From Megalonaias nervosa (taxonomy: Eukaryota > Mollusca > Bivalvia > Unionida > Unionidae): a stretch of DNA of 64,000 nt. A program made the position numbers and the translations under genes. The stretch lies in contig JAECUM010009758.1 in NCBI GenBank assembly GCA_016617855.1, positions 78,495 to 142,494 on the forward strand, written 5' to 3'. The notes below the pieces were generated by a model. That model did no database searches. It was given only the letters and a program-made list of their open reading frames with translations, and was not told the DNA's origin. This document shows positions 41,001-51,526 of the stretch, one piece after another (position 1 is the stretch's first letter; every line of letters starts with the position of its first letter).

Positions 41001-43909
41001 ATTTTTTTGGCGACAACTTTTTTAAAGCCAGAGCCAACCCTGTACACCCTCACAATGAAATGTGTCTTATGGGCATTCAGGCCTTTAGTATGCTGGGGCA
41101 TCTGTTAGTAAATGTATGTACACAAACACAGAGGTCTCTCCAGATGATTTTGAAAGTTGTGGTCTGGGACCCCTTCTTTGATAAACGTTGGAATTCATCC
41201 TTGAAAAAATATGAGTCCCAATAACAATACATGTACCTTTTTTCATTGCAGTGATTCAGAACATTATGTGTGAATTGTTGTAATACCAGATTGCTAATGT
41301 CCAGCTGGCTGGAAGCCAGGAATGCCGAAATCGGGTTATGTTGAAGTATGCTTCTTTAAGGAAACAAACAAAATATATATTATTATTATATATATATATT
41401 AATAAAGAAAGTGTTCAGACTAAGCTTCGTTTCGTTCAAGATTCTTTTAACTGATTTCTGTATTCCCCACTTCCATTGCATTCTAGCCAACTGAAATGTA
41501 GGTCAACAGAACTTGAAAACGTCCATTTGCTTGTGTGGGAATCTGAATTTGTTAGGAAAAAGACATCAGAGTAAGTACAGTCTGACTAAAACATTAACTT
41601 TAATTTTTGTGAAAAAAAAAGCACCGATATGGGCCACCAAGTGTGTGAAATATTCCTGAAAATTTGACTTGTCGTTCCAATGTTAAACGACATCAGAACA
41701 GGGTACGCAGCACTGTTATTTAGGCAGTAGACCTCGACGCCCAAAACGTAACAGGGTTGAGGTCTTACATTGTAGGAATAAGGTACCCAAGATCTCAGCC
41801 AAACACTAAAAATATTCTTGCTATGATTTATAACCAAAGAAAACCTATTTAATCCATTATATCAGTTGACAACATAAATTCTCTAGAAGTTCAATGTCAG
41901 TCGGGCATTGTACAAAAAGAAGCAACTATAACACCCTCGGGTCATGGGGTTTATTTTCTGTCAGCATAAGAGATAAAAGAAAAACAAAAAAAAAACTACA
42001 ATGACACAGAACAAATACTTAATATACGATACTAAAACAAAACGGAACAAATACTTAAATATACAACACTACAAATGAGACAAATAAGATACACAACCTG
42101 CATGCCAGTATTTCAATATAGCAACACGATAACACATAAATGACAACCCACCAGACATGAAGATCCTAAATATTCAGATGCTACAATTCTTGCGAATTGT
42201 ATTCGCCACCATAAGCGTGTACAAAATGAATAAGATGTCGTTCGTCCAGAGATGATATGACGAGTGCCTAGGGCTTTTATTAGGTGCCAGGCACTCGACG
42301 TTATTGTCCCCTTCATGCACTTATTGATCACTCACTCGTGTGCTCACTCATGACAAACACGCACCTGGGTCACTTCCTCCCTAAGTGTAAATGTCTCCTG
42401 ACATTAAACAATTTTGTGCCTGCAGCGAAAAAAAAAAAATTACAGGAACAAATAATCAGTACTGTACGTTGTCTTGAGAAATATATAAAAACATTAATCA
42501 ATAAATGACAGGTATTCACATATGATATCCAGATTTAAAAGCAACCAATAAAAAAAAAATCATCTAAAAGTTTTAAAATGAAAACCATACAAGAACTGTT
42601 TTCTATTACTACATATTCCATATAGCTTTTTCTTCCATAGTGGTACATGTACCAGCTAGTCCTACAATGTAAGACCTCGATGCTGATATTTATGTTTTGG
42701 ATGACTAGGTCTTACTGCCTAAGTAACAGCACTGTGCAGCATGTTTTGATGTCGACTAACATCGTAATGAAAGTCAAATTTTCAGGAATATCTCACACAA
42801 CTGGCAGCCAATAAATGTTGGCCTACATTTCAGTTGGCTGGAATGCAATGGAAGTGGGGAATACCAAAATCGGGTTAAGTTGAAGTATATTAATTTAACT
42901 AAACAAATAAAAATACATTAATATTGAAGAAAGTTTAGATAGCTTCATTTCATTCAAGATTCTTATCCTTTTAACCGATTTTGGTATTCCCAGCTTCCAT
43001 CGCATTCCAGCCAAGTGAAATGTAGGCCAATGGACATTGGAATATTCTATACAGTGCCGTTACTTTGGCAGTAAGACCTAGAGGCCCAAAACGTAAATAT
43101 CAGTGTCGAGGTCTTACATTGTAGACTATAGTATTAGCGTGACTGACCTAGTAGGTTAGCCCAAGTGGGATTTGAACCCACCCGATTCTCCCCATAAGAC
43201 CACTCCGGGTCACATAAAGAAAGTAAGAAAGATAAAAAACAATATCCCGGTCGGTCGCAACTAAGGAAAGTGAGTCCAAAGGAGTCCACTTCCGCCTGAT
43301 GGAGACCTGTAGAAAGACTTTGTGGCCATAATGGTAAAAATAAAGGTTAATTCGCTGGATTGGGTTCATGCGATGGTCGTCCGAGAGTTATGCGTTGGTA
43401 CGTTACTGTTCTTTGAATGGATATGTATAGCTTTTTCAGTCTTCTTGCGAGTCTGAAACGATAACAGACGCGTGACAAAAGTCGAATCGAGGTGATGGTT
43501 GGGGTCACGCTTGCACACCTTGTGCTAATTTACTGTACCGACAAGGTGATTTCGTGTTGTCAGAGATTTCATCGTACTTTATTGATAAAGCGTCAGACTC
43601 CTGTGTGAGGCCAAGACTGATAATTGAATTCCTGTGTCCAGGCTGTGGAAGAAGGCAAACATCGTTTTATTTATTATCTCATCATAAAGCATGCACAGAA
43701 CTTGTATAATTTTTAATTACCGATTTAAAGTCAATAAACTGTGTAATGAGGACCCCGTCTTGTTGGAAGAACTCAAGGGTAACTGTGTCCGATGCGATGT
43801 CTGCATCTACCTTTTGCTTTATCACGTCTCCCCCTTTGTCTCGCATGTTCACCACTAACTGCCCACTAACTGTATGTATTGGGTAAACAAAGTAATATGT
43901 TGATACCAT
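34817..43909 (-). CDS. oaf: Out at first (OAF) homologue, 4 exons
   Basis: Minus-strand exons are 43909-43721, 37086-36946, 36500-36314 and 35094-34817, with GT/AG junctions and matching phases. They give 264 residues; human OAF has about 273. The order follows the family: an N-terminal beta-rich segment (GQLVVNMRDKGGDVIKQKVD...FIDFKS), DIQIFRAYV...PQMLCFVIRF, NEFISSDAMSKLRQKNP, LSPHIYNICKEA, and a Cys-rich tail ending YCLWDDV. OAF proteins are secreted or extracellular, with poorly defined function. As modelled the N-terminus lacks a strong signal peptide, so the true first exon may lie further upstream. Intron 1 is 6.6 kb and packed with transposons; the other introns are short. Confidence 0.93.
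35095..36313 (-). other. oaf intron 3
   Basis: Contains a SINE in plus orientation at 35641-35880; otherwise AT-rich with no recognisable signal. Confidence 0.7.
35641..35880 (+). mobile_element. SINE copy, family 1, with tRNA-like head
   Basis: ATAGGTGGCTGAGTTGCC (A box) and CACATGGGTTTGAGTATT (B box) precede the shared body GTGGTTCTTCCCAGGGTG, CCAAATATACTGGCCACA, CAGCCTATCATGTGCTG. It is diverged from the 13.4-kb copy. This copy shows that the family has a tRNA-type promoter. Confidence 0.75.
36314..36500 (-). CDS. oaf: oaf exon 3
   Basis: Starts KNPTAIRIPEEEKGLETHIM, then LELDLSATESLQTLSPHIYN and ICKEAPESTYTKESDLN. Human has [20 protein letters not shown] ... [20 protein letters not shown]. 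Acceptor TTTCATTTAG, donor GTAAGT, phase 1 end. Confidence 0.95.
36501..36945 (-). other. oaf intron 2
   Basis: Short intron of 445 bases; nothing recognised. Confidence 0.8.
36946..37086 (-). CDS. oaf: oaf exon 2
   Basis: Forty-seven codons, DIQIFRAYVPWEEERGVVLA then QMLCFVIRFGKNEFISSDAM and SKLRQ, matching DVKVFRALILGELEKG...[20 protein letters not shown] AKLRQ. Acceptor CATTTTCAG, donor GTGAGA; phase 0 at both ends. Confidence 0.96.
38762..38788. repeat. (CT)n microsatellite
   Basis: Short dinucleotide run within the hAT-like element. Confidence 0.9.
38840..40837. mobile_element. TA-flanked DNA element nested in the hAT-like element
   Basis: Terminal repeats CCGTATTTTATGTAATTTTT on the left and CCATATTTTATGTAATTTTT (reverse complement) on the right, with TA on both sides (38838-38839 and 40838-40839). 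Both subterminal regions carry several TTTTTCGTACA motifs in either orientation, as transposase-binding repeats often are. No transposase frame is seen in the 2 kb between. Likely a Tc1/mariner-superfamily relative; the family is unassigned. Confidence 0.75.
41297..41512. mobile_element. Fold-back element, copy 1
   Basis: The arms TCCAGCTGGCTGGAAGCCAG then GAATGCCGAAATCGGGTTA, and the opposite arm TAACTGATTTCTGTATTCC, CATTCTAGCCAACTGAAATG, form a hairpin with an AT-rich loop. It matches copy 2 at 42818-43036 in both arms. Confidence 0.7.
41625..42800. repeat. Inverted pair of a 150-bp module
   Basis: 41640-41800 (AATATTCCTGAAAATTTGAC..., GAGGTCTTACATTGTAGGA) reappears in reverse complement at 42645-42800 (TCCTACAATGTAAGACCTCG..., GTCAAATTTTCAGGAATAT). 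A partial third copy lies at 43045-43130 (GGCAGTAAGACCTAGAGGCC, GAGGTCTTACATTGTAGAC). About 850 bp separate the first two. Confidence 0.75.
42818..43036. mobile_element. Fold-back element, copy 2
   Basis: A near-perfect palindrome. The left arm TTGGCCTACATTTCAGTTGG continues into GGAATACCAAAATCGGGTTA; the right arm TTAACCGATTTTGGTATTCC runs into TGAAATGTAGGCCAA. Arms are about 75 bases with a loop of about 70 bases. A single RNA strand could form a long hairpin. Confidence 0.88.
43148..43215 (-). mobile_element. tRNA-like T arm (SINE head fragment)
   Basis: On the minus strand GTGGG-TTCAAAT-CCCAC is a perfect T arm and B box, but the rest does not fold as a tRNA. Probably a fragment of another SINE just inside oaf intron 1. 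Confidence 0.4.
43721..43909 (-). CDS. oaf: oaf exon 1 (N-terminal boundary uncertain)
   Basis: From GQLVVNMRDKGGDVIKQKVD to ITQFIDFKS the frame fits the family's ELRVRVRLPDGQVTEESL...FTADFKK. The donor is GTAATT at 43720, phase 0. I used the only in-frame ATG (43909); a TAA lies upstream in the same frame. The first 16 residues (MVSTYYFVYPIHTVSG) are only weakly hydrophobic. An alternative acceptor, ACATACAG ending at 43870, would join a separate signal-peptide exon in phase 1. Confidence 0.8.
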
Positions 43910-45194
43910 TCTGGATTTCCGTTAAAGACAACATTTCAAACAATCTGTTCGTTTTCCACCTCTTGTCATCCATTTTGGATTATACTAAGAGTTAGGCGAA
44001 GTTTTACACCGACGCAGACCCAAATCAACCGGCGGGTTTAAAGTGCGACCAGAACTCCTTTTTGTGGAAAGGACTTCATTCTGCAAAATGGACCTAGGAT
44101 GATTTTACTAACAGTTTCAATCAATATTTCTATTTCACAAATAACATTATTTTGTTTAGGAACTCATTTTACACAGCATTTCTATATCTTTTTTAGATAT
44201 AAGTGTCATCAATATGTCCTTTTCGCGAAAAGGACCCAGTACCTTTTTACTGACAGTATCAATCAATATTTCTGTATCAATCAGTATTTCTATTTCACAT
44301 AATGTAGATGCTACATCGCTAGTATTAACGAAGAAGTACTGGGATTGAACTGGAAAAAAGGACGTCAGGAATCTAAGTCGGCAGTACAGCAATTCTTTAT
44401 TAAATTAAACAACACTACACTAGATATAGAAGAAACACAACTCATTTAAAATATACAATAAAAATGTTACATTTAATTAGAGCTAACCAACTTCACACAA
44501 ATCTATAATTTCCGATTTTAGAATTAAATGCCGAATAAATAACCAGTAATGGAAAAATGCTTAACATTAAATATTACAGACTAATACCTAAGTTATTTTC
44601 AATCAAATTATTTTATTAAATGTTCATTCTAAAAAACAAAAATATTACTTCCTGTAATTTCAGAGGTATTTTGTTTCTAAATAAATTATCTTGTAGCACG
44701 AAGTGGTATGTGAAATAATTTCTACATATCTTATTTCTTAATGCATTAGACAACAAGAAAAATCTCTAGCTAAAACCCAGTTACATTCTTCTTACCTGGA
44801 AAAAAGGAAGTCAGGAATCTAAGTCGGCAGTACAGCAATTCTTGACCAAGTCCTGGCATATAAATAGTGGTCCCCATTCTGGGATACATTTGCTTTGCCC
44901 ATAATAGGTCATGACTTTGCAATCCGCAGCTTCACTTATGTATCATTGGAAACACCCACGACCCTCGTGATTCGAAGAACCACGGGGCCCTTATTTTTCC
45001 AGTGATACTTTGCTTCGTCAAAAATTGCTTCAGCGCGCAATTTAGATCCCAGTCTAGTTTTAGTCTCTCTTTAAATTGCCGGCGTCAGCAATCCTCTACT
45101 GAAAACTTGTTTTACAAGATACAGCTATTATTTTACAAATGATACAACTGTAACACTGATAAACTTTGTTAAGGTATCATGGTAGAATCACATA
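43910..45194. other. Upstream of oaf: candidate promoter region plus repeat
   Basis: 43.38-44.06 kb and 44.93-45.08 kb have more CG dinucleotides than their surroundings, as a 5' regulatory region might. A 44-base direct duplication (GTCAGGAATCTAAGTCGGCA GTACAGCAATTC) occurs at about 44362 and 44811. No core promoter element is called. Confidence 0.4.
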
Positions 45195-45955
45195 ATGCAT
45201 ATACTTTAACAATCACATGATGCATACATTCTAACAATCACATGATGCATTCATTCTAATAATTACATGATGCATACACTAACAATCACATGATGCATTC
45301 ATTCTAACAATCACATGATGCATACATTCTAACAATCGCATGATGTATATACTCTAACAATGACATGACGCATACATTCTAACAATCACATGATGCATAC
45401 ATTGTAACAATTACATGATGCATAAATTCTAACAATCCCATGATGCATATACTCTAACAATGACATGATGCATACATTCTAACAATCACATGATGCATAC
45501 ATTCTAACAATCACATGATGCATAAATTCTAACAATCCCATGATGCATATACTCTTAACAATCACATGATACATACATTCTAACAATCACATGATGCATA
45601 AATTCTAATAATCACATGATGCATACACAGTGGCGTAGCGAGGGTACTTAGCGCCCGGGGACAAAACATAAACTTGGCGCCCTCTTCGAGTGCATCTGAG
45701 ATAACAAATAGTTGTATTTTCCTCATTTTGGCGCCCCTGGCACATGACGCCCGGGACAACTGTCCCCCTGCCCTCCTGCCACTGTGCATACATTCTAACA
45801 ATCACATAATGCAAAAATTCTAACAATCCCATGATGCATATACTCTAACAATCACATGATGCATACATTCGAACAATCACTCGATGCATAAATTCTAATA
45901 ATCACATGACGCATACATTCTAATAATCACATGATGCATACATTCTAACAATCAT
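45195..45955. repeat. 25-bp minisatellite, about 24 copies, split by a MITE
   Basis: Unit AACAATCACATGATGCATAC followed by ATTCT, with variants CCCATGATG, TGACATGACG and a 24-bp form. Interrupted at 45628-45784 by a MITE; the array continues in register on the far side. Confidence 0.95.
45628..45784. mobile_element. hAT-type MITE, 157 bp
   Basis: The ends CAGTGGCGTAGCGAGGG and, in reverse complement, CAGTGGCAGGAGGGC are flanked by the 8-bp duplication TGCATACA (45620-45627 and 45785-45792). GC-rich against the AT-rich array. The target octamer is part of the minisatellite unit, which fixes the insertion point exactly. Confidence 0.92.
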
Positions 45956-45985
45956 TTTCTTTATTAGACAAATTATGTTTACTAT

Positions 45986-46144
45986 CAGGGCCGTAGAGAG
46001 CGATCACGGGCCCTGGGGTAAGAAACACTCGGGCCTATCCTAGTTTTTTTTTTATAAAATAAAAAAGTGTTGTTCGGCCCTGGCCCTCTCAAGGGCCCAG
46101 GCCCCGGGGGTATATCCCCGCTTGCCCCCCTTTTGTCGGCCCTA
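45986..46144. mobile_element. hAT-type MITE, 159 bp
   Basis: Ends CAGGGCCGTAGAGAG and, in reverse complement, TAGGGCCGACAAAAG. The flanking octamers TTTACTAT (45978-45985) and TTTGCTAT (46145-46152) match at seven of eight. The internal GGGCCC-rich palindrome resembles the 54.9-kb MITE in style. Confidence 0.82.
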
Positions 46145-47449
46145 TTTGCTATACAAATTTAAATTACAATTCCGAAAATCACACTTTCTAAAAATTCCTC
46201 AGAAAGATGACATTTTAACAATCTCAAGAAATTACATCATAATATATACATACCCTTTACAGATGTATTACATCTAGTCTATTGATTTGGAATGCAGACA
46301 TTGGTAAGCAAATATCGATGGGGGGGGGGATGTACAGTGAAAACCTGCATATATGCTTAGTTGTAGCACAAATTCAGATGGTAACAGTCACAGCGTTGCT
46401 CCCAAGTATTTACAATAATTTCATTAATTTCTTGAAGTACTGCAATGTTTTTGTGCCAGGAGAAAAGGATTTGATTTAATAATTTGACAAGATGTGCAGT
46501 ATGCTTGAAGGAAAAAAAAAATTGTGGTATCATTTCAGGTGTATCAGAAGTCAATCTCTGCACTTTGATCTTTAAAAGCAGATAACTGTAAATCTAATTA
46601 TAACTGAACCATCAACAGTAAAGCCATTAAATCTTCTTTTAGTTTGTTTTCAATGTATCCTGTATAAATTTGTTCCTCAGTCCAGAGTAAAAAAGAACCA
46701 TCTTCATATCTAAGTTGGTGGATAACCAAAGTCGACTTGAATTCAAAATTCAACAGTTTTCTTCTGTGATCTTGTTTTCCTTCTCTTTGTCCATGTCATT
46801 AGGTGTGCACTCGGAACTTTACTATGCTTCTTTTATTATTAATTGTTAGGAGTCTATGGTCTTAAAATAAGTAACAGAAAAGAGTGAAAAGCAACAAGCT
46901 TTGTAAAATTTAACAAATAATTTATCTCCCTAGAAAAACAACGTAAAAATAAAATAAAAGGAACTTACGGTATTGCGAATTAAATCCAAAAATAATCCTA
47001 GAATTACAGACAAAAGTCCTAATAATAAAATGTCTGAAAAAACTTTAGTGGAAATCCAAATTAAATCCAACGCTGAAAGTGTTGATGTGCCTGTGATGGC
47101 TTGTAAAGTGTTGATGTGCCAAGTCTTTTGTTGGATCACAATAATACAAATCAAGACTGAAATTCTTATTTGAAATTTCACTGTAAATTCAGGTCTCTGT
47201 TTCAAGAATGTTATCAGAGCACTTATGTACTTCCAGAGAAATAATTTGAATAATTCCAAATCAAATACTGTACACAACAATGATAACTTGATTCTACTCA
47301 GATGTTGAAGTACGAATAACAGACTTTCAGAAAAATATCAGTTATATGACAAATAAAGACGCGAAACAAACCCCCGAATAAGGATCAAAAGTTCATTATT
47401 CTAAAAGGAATAGAAAGTTTGTTACCACAAGGCATATTTGACTTTTTTA
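46145..47449. other. Intergenic with interspersed repeat
   Basis: 46880-47340 matches 53705-53880 in part (AAAAGAGTGAA, CAACAAGCTTTGTA, ATAATTTAT, CTTACGGT) and 2449-2640 in part. This indicates a dispersed family of at least 400 bp, probably a retroelement end, with no coding potential visible. Confidence 0.55.
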
Positions 47450-48099
47450 ATTGTATATATGCATACTGGGTAGGTGAGAATGTTTTGGGACAGTCTTGGG
47501 GTAGCCTTGGGGTGATTATTCGCTCCCAGCTAAACACTGATCCCGCTTAGATTTAAAGCGGTCGTACTAATCACCCCAAGACTATCCTAAGCCTGTCCTA
47601 AAACGCTCTTACTTACCCATCATACATATATACAATTAAATAAAGTCAAATAAAAAGTAATTAGTATAATTATGCATTGTATTTTATCGTTTAACATCAG
47701 TAGAGTTTTTACCTTTTTCGGTCATCGCCGAAGGAAAGTCCCCAATACACCCAAAGACTCTCGAAAACACCCCCAAGACACCTAAAATCATGTTTTACAT
47801 TTGAAATTCTTTATCACCTTACCAAAAAATCGTTTAATTTAATCTGAAATGCCCCAAAACTGAAAATTAAAAATCCAAGAAATGTTTTCAGCTGACCAAG
47901 TCAACCACAGTGGCGAGGAGTTACCGTTCGTGCATCTGATCCTAAGTACTGAATAAGAGCGTTCTGTTACATATGGATAATGAATAACAAATGCACTGCA
48001 AAGTAACTGAACTCATTTCATTTTCATTTATCCATATGTATCCAGGCCACACCACGAGGAGGCGCTCTTTCCATGGCCCATTTTTATTGATGTTCTTCA

Positions 48100-48175
48100 T
48101 TTTTGTTTGTTTCTTTTTTTTTGTTGTTGTTTTTTGGGTTTTTTTTGTTGTTGTCTTCTTCTTTCTTCCATTTCT
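48100..48175. repeat. T-rich low-complexity tract
   Basis: Runs of T with TTG and TTC steps. The hydrophobic open frames across it are artefacts of composition. Confidence 0.85.
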
Positions 48176-48519
48176 ATTAAATATAGAGTACATTTATCAT
48201 TGTTGCTTTTCCTTTTTGATATCATTTATGATGATGTCTCAAAAAACACAATCATCGCTTTTTTGTCCTTTCGTTCACGGGACGCCGTCGCTCTCCCGGT
48301 TTGCGTGCAATTCCTTTTGCCTTATTACATGGTAAATCCGTTCTTCATTAGTCAGTTGATAATTTCCTGTGTCATGTAGATTTAAAATATTATTGATGGA
48401 CTCTGCGTTGTTATTGGTCCAGTGTTTTTATTGTTCTGCCGATTCGGTTCAAACACGAACTTTCTAAGTATTGGTTTTAGATTAATGACATAGTATTGTT
48501 CAAAGCTTTTGTACTCTTA

Positions 48520-48780
48520 TTAATTGCTAAAGTTTTTCAGAGCGGCTTTCAAACTCCATGGTAGTATTTGCGTCCACGATACCTTCGCTACCAAACAGAG
48601 ACCTATGACTGTATCACGCTCGACCTTGTCAATCCCTACCTTGTTTTGTAGGTAAAACTTAATATTGTCTTTTAGATGTTTTGTGCACAAATATCGTCTT
48701 GCAGAAGGAAACACGTGTTTGATAGCCTTGGTCAGAGCTTTCTCGTCGTCCGTGCCTAATCCCATATTCTCTGATATTCA
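48520..48780 (-). pseudogene. MULE transposase fragment
   Basis: ENMGLGTDDEKALTKAIKHV then FPSARRYLCTKHLKDNIKF. This fits the MULE/transposase pattern GTDGE-x-AL...FP-x-A...L-x-C-x-x-H-x-x-x-N, containing a catalytic Asp and the C-x2-H motif. About 80 codons remain, against several hundred in a full transposase. Confidence 0.65.
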
Positions 48781-49045
48781 CATTTCAATAGTCTCCAGGT
48801 TAGAGTGTTATGGGACAGTCTTGGGGGCGCTTGGTGTAGTTTTGGGGTAATCTTGGGGTTTTTCCTTTGGCGATGACCGACAAGGGAAAAACTCTACCGA
48901 TGTTACTCGATAATTATACAATGCATAATTATACTGATTACTTTTTCATTTGATTTTTTTTATAAGTTGTATATATGTATACTGGGTAGGTGAGAGTGTT
49001 TTGGGACAGTCTCGTGGTGATTAGTCGCTCCCGGTTTAAAGTATC

Positions 49046-49544
49046 TGGGGAGATTTTGATGGAGGGAAATTGCATATTATGACACCGAAAATAGGAATAA
49101 ACATATGACGCAGATTCGACCAATGACGTTGGATGTCTAAGGTTCCTGCTCACAAATAAATGCAGTGACTAATCTACACGAGTGAAATACAAATACAGTA
49201 CCTACATAAAGTCATCGGAAACATTTTGGTTACAATTAGCATATTTTCATCTACGAATAATCAAGGTAAAACGTTTTCTTTCTGTCAACATTATTTATCG
49301 TAGGATATTTAGCTTCCTCGTTTATCTTTGCAGACTATTGTTGTTTTCGTGTTCGTCGATGCCTACTCGCAGTTTAAAAGAAAGTAGAGTTCTTCGTATA
49401 CATTTCGTGATTCTTTGCCAGTAATAATTTTTTTTTTTCCTTTATTTTTTTCCTGTCTTTTGGTATTGTCAGAGGGTTCCGTAGGACTGAGTTAGCTGTC
49501 AAATCGAAAGCAGCGATTGAGATGTACCATCTCGATAGTTGGAC
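49046..49544. other. Intergenic, nothing recognised
   Basis: No repeat or domain seen apart from a short T run near 49427. Confidence 0.5.
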
Positions 49545-49915
49545 TAAAATTCCAGAAGGGGATCCTTAGGAGTCTTTCCTCAGGCCATTACTCATTAATG
49601 TTTTTATCAATATTGTTTGATTTTATTAAATAGGACTGTTTATTTAACTATATGCTGATAATAACACTTTGTCCTTTTCCTCACCAGGTTTTGACACTGA
49701 TTAACACACTTGAAACAGATTCCATCATTCTGATTGATTGGTTCACTCTAAACAAAATGCAAGCCAACTCCGATAAGTTTCAAGCAACATCTATGGGTTA
49801 CAAGACATTCAGTATGAAGCCTGTACTAAACATAAGGTCTTGCTGGGCAGTTTATCTGGTGAATTTTCATCCGACAATGACCAATTGCAGGAAAATGAGA
49901 ACAATTTTACACTGA
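49545..49915 (+). pseudogene. Non-LTR reverse transcriptase fragment (CR1/Jockey-like)
   Basis: After RPLLINVFIN the frame reads LYADNNTLSF, the YADD box with Asp changed to Asn. It continues FDTLINTLETDS, LIDWFTLNKMQANSDKFQA and GYKTFSMKPVLNI, which are characteristic of these elements. Frameshifts and stops on both sides; 5' and 3' truncated. Confidence 0.75.
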
Positions 49916-51526
49916 AGATACAAATAAAAACAAACTAATGATTTTTGTAGAAAGAATGCATGTGAGATTTTGACTGCAGCAATCAGGTTAATTCCTTATA
50001 CAATTGGTGGCTTTTATACTGAACCAACACTGCCACCAACCCCTCTGTTTTACATTCATTTTTGACAGGAAAGAGCTATTTTGAACATTTTCCTGCGACA
50101 AGGTGGCTAACAGAATCAGTATGTACCTTATTCATCTTTAAAGTTCACTAGTACTATAACAAATTAGCATACTTTCCATCACCCCTCAACCATCTAGATT
50201 TTTAGATATTTACCTCTGTAGCAGACACATGTAAATACGTAAGCCAAGTGGGCTGCTGATTTGCAGCCCAAGTTATGCATTTGATCTCCAATGCTAGTCT
50301 AACTGTGACAGGCAGTCACCAAACAAGCCAACCCATTTTCAAGCCTAACTCAAAGTAAATGTAAATCACATTACAGATTTAGCTTCTGTGTGAATTTATA
50401 AATGCTGGGCTTATGATAATTAGGTTCATGCCGTCTAACTTAAAAATTAGGGAGGTGTCAAAATACGAAACTATCCAGTGAGACTTAAGCATTACTGCCA
50501 TAAACTGTGAAAAAATTGTTAAACTGCTGTGAAGAAATTGTTTAACTGCTAGGACTTGACACTAACTATCAACTGCAATTTGATTCACATGTAAAAAAAA
50601 AAAAAAAATTATCGACCTTTTTCACTTCCAGTCAGGTTTACATTGCTTGTGAAAGGTATCTGCCATATCTTGGGATAGCCCGAATCTTAGACTTTATTAA
50701 AAGGAATGGAATTTGCCTCAGACTGGTATTATGAAATATGATTATACTTAAAGGATTTATTCTGTATATAATATTGGTTATTTACAAAACCATTCTCTTT
50801 TTCAATATACACAGATGTCTTGAATTTGAAATCATTCAGTTTTTAATGTAGATAATGGTTCCTATACATGTGTTAAGGAAGATGATCCAAAAGATGGCAG
50901 ACAGTGATTTATAGGGAAGTAATTATAAAATCTTTGCCGTGCAGATTATCTGTAGGAAAGCTTCAAGGCAACTGTCTATCCTGGAATGTATTGGTCAGAA
51001 GTTAAATTGATATAATGAACTGATATCTTAAATACATTTATCCTTTCCAGCTTCAGTTTTTGTCACTTGGTATATTTTAAACAGAGTAAATACAATTTTA
51101 ATATTCAAATGTTTAAGATGTCCCAAGAATTAAAACCTCAACATTTGGTGGAATGAGTTATCTAATAACTTCAAAGAGTAATCAGATTTTAATTCATTTA
51201 GATGATTAATTCTGTCCTGGATTGGTAAAGACTGTAAATGTAATATCTGCAGACAATAAGTCCCCCACCACCACTCTCTGCCATGATGTAAAAATCTATG
51301 TTACCAGTTTGTTTTATCTTTCCTTGTGTACGTACTATCATGTGCCCAACTGTTAACTCCTTTCTTTTTAAGTAAAACATAATCTCCATCTCAGCATGCT
51401 TTAGTCGATAACTGATGCTTTTGCATTTAATTGAAATTTTTGTTTTTACTTATAATTCTTAGTAAACAGCCATTTTGGATTGTAAATTATCCTGACTTGT
51501 GCTTTTTAACTTATCCAAAATTCTAA
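49916..51526. other. Intergenic, nothing recognised
   Basis: The part adjoining 49915 may be the decayed 3' end of the RT fragment. The rest is AT-rich with an A run at 50594. Confidence 0.5.

Larger units (their letters stand above)
37454..41041. mobile_element. hAT-like DNA transposon, 3.6 kb, non-autonomous
   Basis: Flanked by an exact 8-bp target duplication GTACACCC (37446-37453 and 41042-41049). The ends are AGGGTTTGCTCCAAAG on the left and, in reverse complement, AGGGTTGGCTCTGGCTT on the right. Both subterminal regions hold clustered TGGCGACAA motifs (for example 37495-37545 and 40960-41020), in the same orientation rather than inverted. No transposase frame is visible inside. It lies in oaf intron 1 and itself contains a nested 2-kb element. 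Confidence 0.85.
41042..43720 (-). other. oaf intron 1, promoter-proximal part: fold-back cluster
   Basis: Holds at least two hairpin elements and inverted copies of a third module, described separately. No coding exon is needed here, since exon 1 joins exon 2 in phase. Confidence 0.7.
47450..49045 (-). mobile_element. Mutator-like element (MULE) with long inverted repeats
   Basis: About 47555-47830 is the reverse complement of 48795-49045 over some 250 bases: CGGTCATCGCCGAAGG against CCTTTGGCGATGACCG, ATAATTATGCATTGTA against TACAATGCATAATTAT, and CCCATCATACATATATACAA against TTGTATATATGTATACTGGG. The left end carries an extra copy of the tip, making a 190-bp palindrome (47450-47637). A transposase piece lies between them. 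Long inverted repeats around a MULE domain are typical of Mutator superfamily elements. No target duplication was resolved. Confidence 0.75.

Noticed and set aside
48107..48379. Hydrophobic open frame as a small membrane protein
   Set aside because: Translation of a T-rich low-complexity tract between MULE arms.
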